From assembly GCA_015485695.1 (NCBI GenBank), contig WFTB01000026.1, positions 1-39,240 on the forward strand: DNA of 39,240 bases, in the 5' to 3' direction. Below are positions 37,997-39,240 of this stretch, piece after piece. The position numbers and the translations under genes were made by a program. The DNA comes from Patescibacteria group bacterium. GTDB lineage: Bacteria; Patescibacteriota; Patescibacteriia; WFTA01; S139-112. The number at the start of each line of letters is the position of its first letter. Position 1 is the stretch's first letter. The notes beneath the pieces are model-generated. The model was given only the letters and a program-made list of their open reading frames with translations, searched no databases and was not told where the DNA came from.

Positions 37997-38065
37997 GCCA
38001 AAAGTATAGCAGATATGGCACAAATATAAAAAACCACATTAAGTGGCGATGTTTGTGTAGAAGAA

Positions 38066-38572
38066 TTAATCCTCGACAGGAAACAAAGATTCGTTGATTT
38101 TATTTTTTACTTCTTCAAAATCCACGTCTTTCCGGTGTTCGATGCGAAGACTTTTTATTCCTGCTGACTCCAATACTTTGTTTACAAATTCATCTCTTCT
38201 CTTTCTGTCACTTCTGCCGTGAGTTTTTCCGTTGTACTCAATCGCGATAACGGGCTTCAGGTATTGTTCTTCGAATACTACAAAATCTATCGTCTTTCTG
38301 TTTATTTTGTTTTGATAAGTCCAAAACTCTTTTCTGGATGAATTTGTTTTTACGATATTACTCAATACAATTTGCGGAAACACAACATATCCGGATGGAA
38401 TGACTTGTTGCAAACCCTCAAAAAACTTTCTTTCAGGAATATTCAGCAAAAAATTCTTTCTTTTAAATGGCAAAACATTCTTTTCTCGTTGTTCGGAAAC
38501 AAAAATCCCTACCTTGAAAAAATAAAACAAAATTCCTAGAGTTATTACAATTATTGTCAATAAAAATTCCAT
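38066..38572 (-). CDS. DUF2726-like protein with N-terminal TM
   Basis: TM 'FLLTIIVITLGILFYFFKVGIFV', then 'FVVFEEQYLKPVIAIEYNGKTHGRSDRKRRDEFVNKVLESAGIKSLRI'. Confidence 0.75.
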   Translation of the reverse strand: MEFLLTIIVITLGILFYFFKVGIFVSEQREKNVLPFKRKNFLLNIPERKFFEGLQQVIPSGYVVFPQIVLSNIVKTNSSRKEFWTYQNKINRKTIDFVVFEEQYLKPVIAIEYNGKTHGRSDRKRRDEFVNKVLESAGIKSLRIEHRKDVDFEEVKNKINESLFPVED

Positions 38573-39053
38573 ACATCGTATAAATTAACCAGGCGTTCAC
38601 AGTCTCGTTTTTGCAACATTATTCTCATAATACATACAAAATACAGAAATTGGAAACAAGCGAGGTTGATCATGAGTTTGAGTTTTCGCCAACAAAACAC
38701 TTCAACGCCCCAATATCCAAGGAGTTTGATTGTTCTCTTTGGGAATATATCCATTTGCGGTCATTGCCATGTATAAACTTTAATATATTGAGCACAATAT
38801 TAATTTTCATGAATACCTCGAAAACTCTTAAACGCCAGCGAACTTTTGAAATTGATTTTGCCAAACCTCATCCACAAAAGCAATTTGTGTTAACTCCATA
38901 CTCCGCTCACACTCCGCAAGCACCTCGCACTGACCGCTCACAAAGCTCGCGATACCTTCTCGGTGTTGCTTCCTGTTCGCTCTATGGCTTCGTTCACGGC
39001 TTATGGTAACTCAAAAAAACGGCATCTTGTATACTCGACCGGGCTTTGCCAAT

Positions 39054-39084
39054 AAAAACCCGGTACGAATCGTACCGGGTTTTT
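39054..39084. terminator. Bidirectional terminator hairpin next to tRNA-Gln
   Basis: Perfect 14-bp stem AAAAACCCGGTACG / CGTACCGGGTTTTT with 3-nt loop, 9 bp past the tRNA 3' end. Confidence 0.8.
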
Positions 39085-39093
39085 ATCAAATTG

Positions 39094-39164
39094 TTCGGGG
39101 ACAGGGATTCGAACCCCAATTTTCAGGACCAAAACCTGACGTCCTGCCGTTAGACGATCCCCGA
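39094..39164 (-). tRNA. tRNA-Gln (anticodon UUG)
   Basis: Acceptor TCGGGGA/TCCCCGA, anticodon arm TCAGG-TTTTGGT-CCTGA, T-arm GGTTCGAATCC; no encoded CCA. Confidence 0.93.
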
Positions 39165-39174
39165 CTGTCGTGGT

Positions 39175-39240
39175 TTATTCATTCATGACAACCCAATACA
39201 CGGCCATGAAGCCCGCGCCAAGGTATATCATTACGGCGAG
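39175..39240 (-). CDS. C-terminal fragment of a membrane protein truncated at window edge
   Basis: - strand frame reads LAVMIYLGAGFMAVYWVVMNE*, hydrophobic, open to the window end. Confidence 0.4.
   Translation of the reverse strand, partial: LAVMIYLGAGFMAVYWVVMNE

Noticed and set aside
38611-39009. 132-aa + strand ORF in the 38.6-39.0 kb intergenic region
   Set aside because: Low-complexity, no motifs, and runs through the repeat-like segment; I treat the region as noncoding.
1-39240. CRISPR array or transposon/IS
   Set aside because: No regularly spaced repeats with spacers and no transposase or IS terminal repeats seen; the only recombinase is a Xer-type housekeeping-like gene.
1-39240. 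Alternative genetic code (UGA = Gly, as in some CPR lineages)
   Set aside because: Several genes end cleanly at TGA (e.g. Mpl-like at 18439) and no conserved protein needs TGA readthrough.

Overview
This 39.2 kb window looks like chromosomal sequence from a bacterium with a small genome, plausibly Candidate Phyla Radiation/Parcubacteria-like; that affiliation is inferred from gene content and style only. It uses the standard stop codons. I call about 34 protein genes, including one 32-aa ORF missing from the ORF track and one partial gene at the right edge, plus two tRNAs (Gly-CCC and Gln-UUG) and several hairpin terminators and promoters. Nearly all genes from 1 to 27.6 kb are on the + strand and all genes from 27.65 kb to the end are on the - strand. 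Housekeeping genes include rpsB-tsf, gap, greA, serS, dcd-like, lepA, and cell wall/division genes (Mpl/MurC-like ligase, mraY, murG, ftsW/rodA, ftsQ-like, ftsB-like). The most interesting region is 16.3-22.9 kb. It holds an arginyl/leucyl-tRNA-protein-transferase-like GNAT, an Mpl/MurC-like ligase, a divergent LysW-like mini zinc protein, a short threonine-synthase-like PLP enzyme, an ATP-grasp ligase, a signal-less NlpC/P60-like protein and MraY. I propose it as an uncharacterised amino-acid/peptide-ligation system tied to the cell wall. Other notable items are a bacterial SET-domain protein with a post-SET Cys motif, a structured rpsB leader, a PilM-TM-SH3b fusion, and a palindrome plus direct repeats upstream of a Xer-type recombinase at the gene-strand switch. 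All assignments come from reading motifs; no database search was run.
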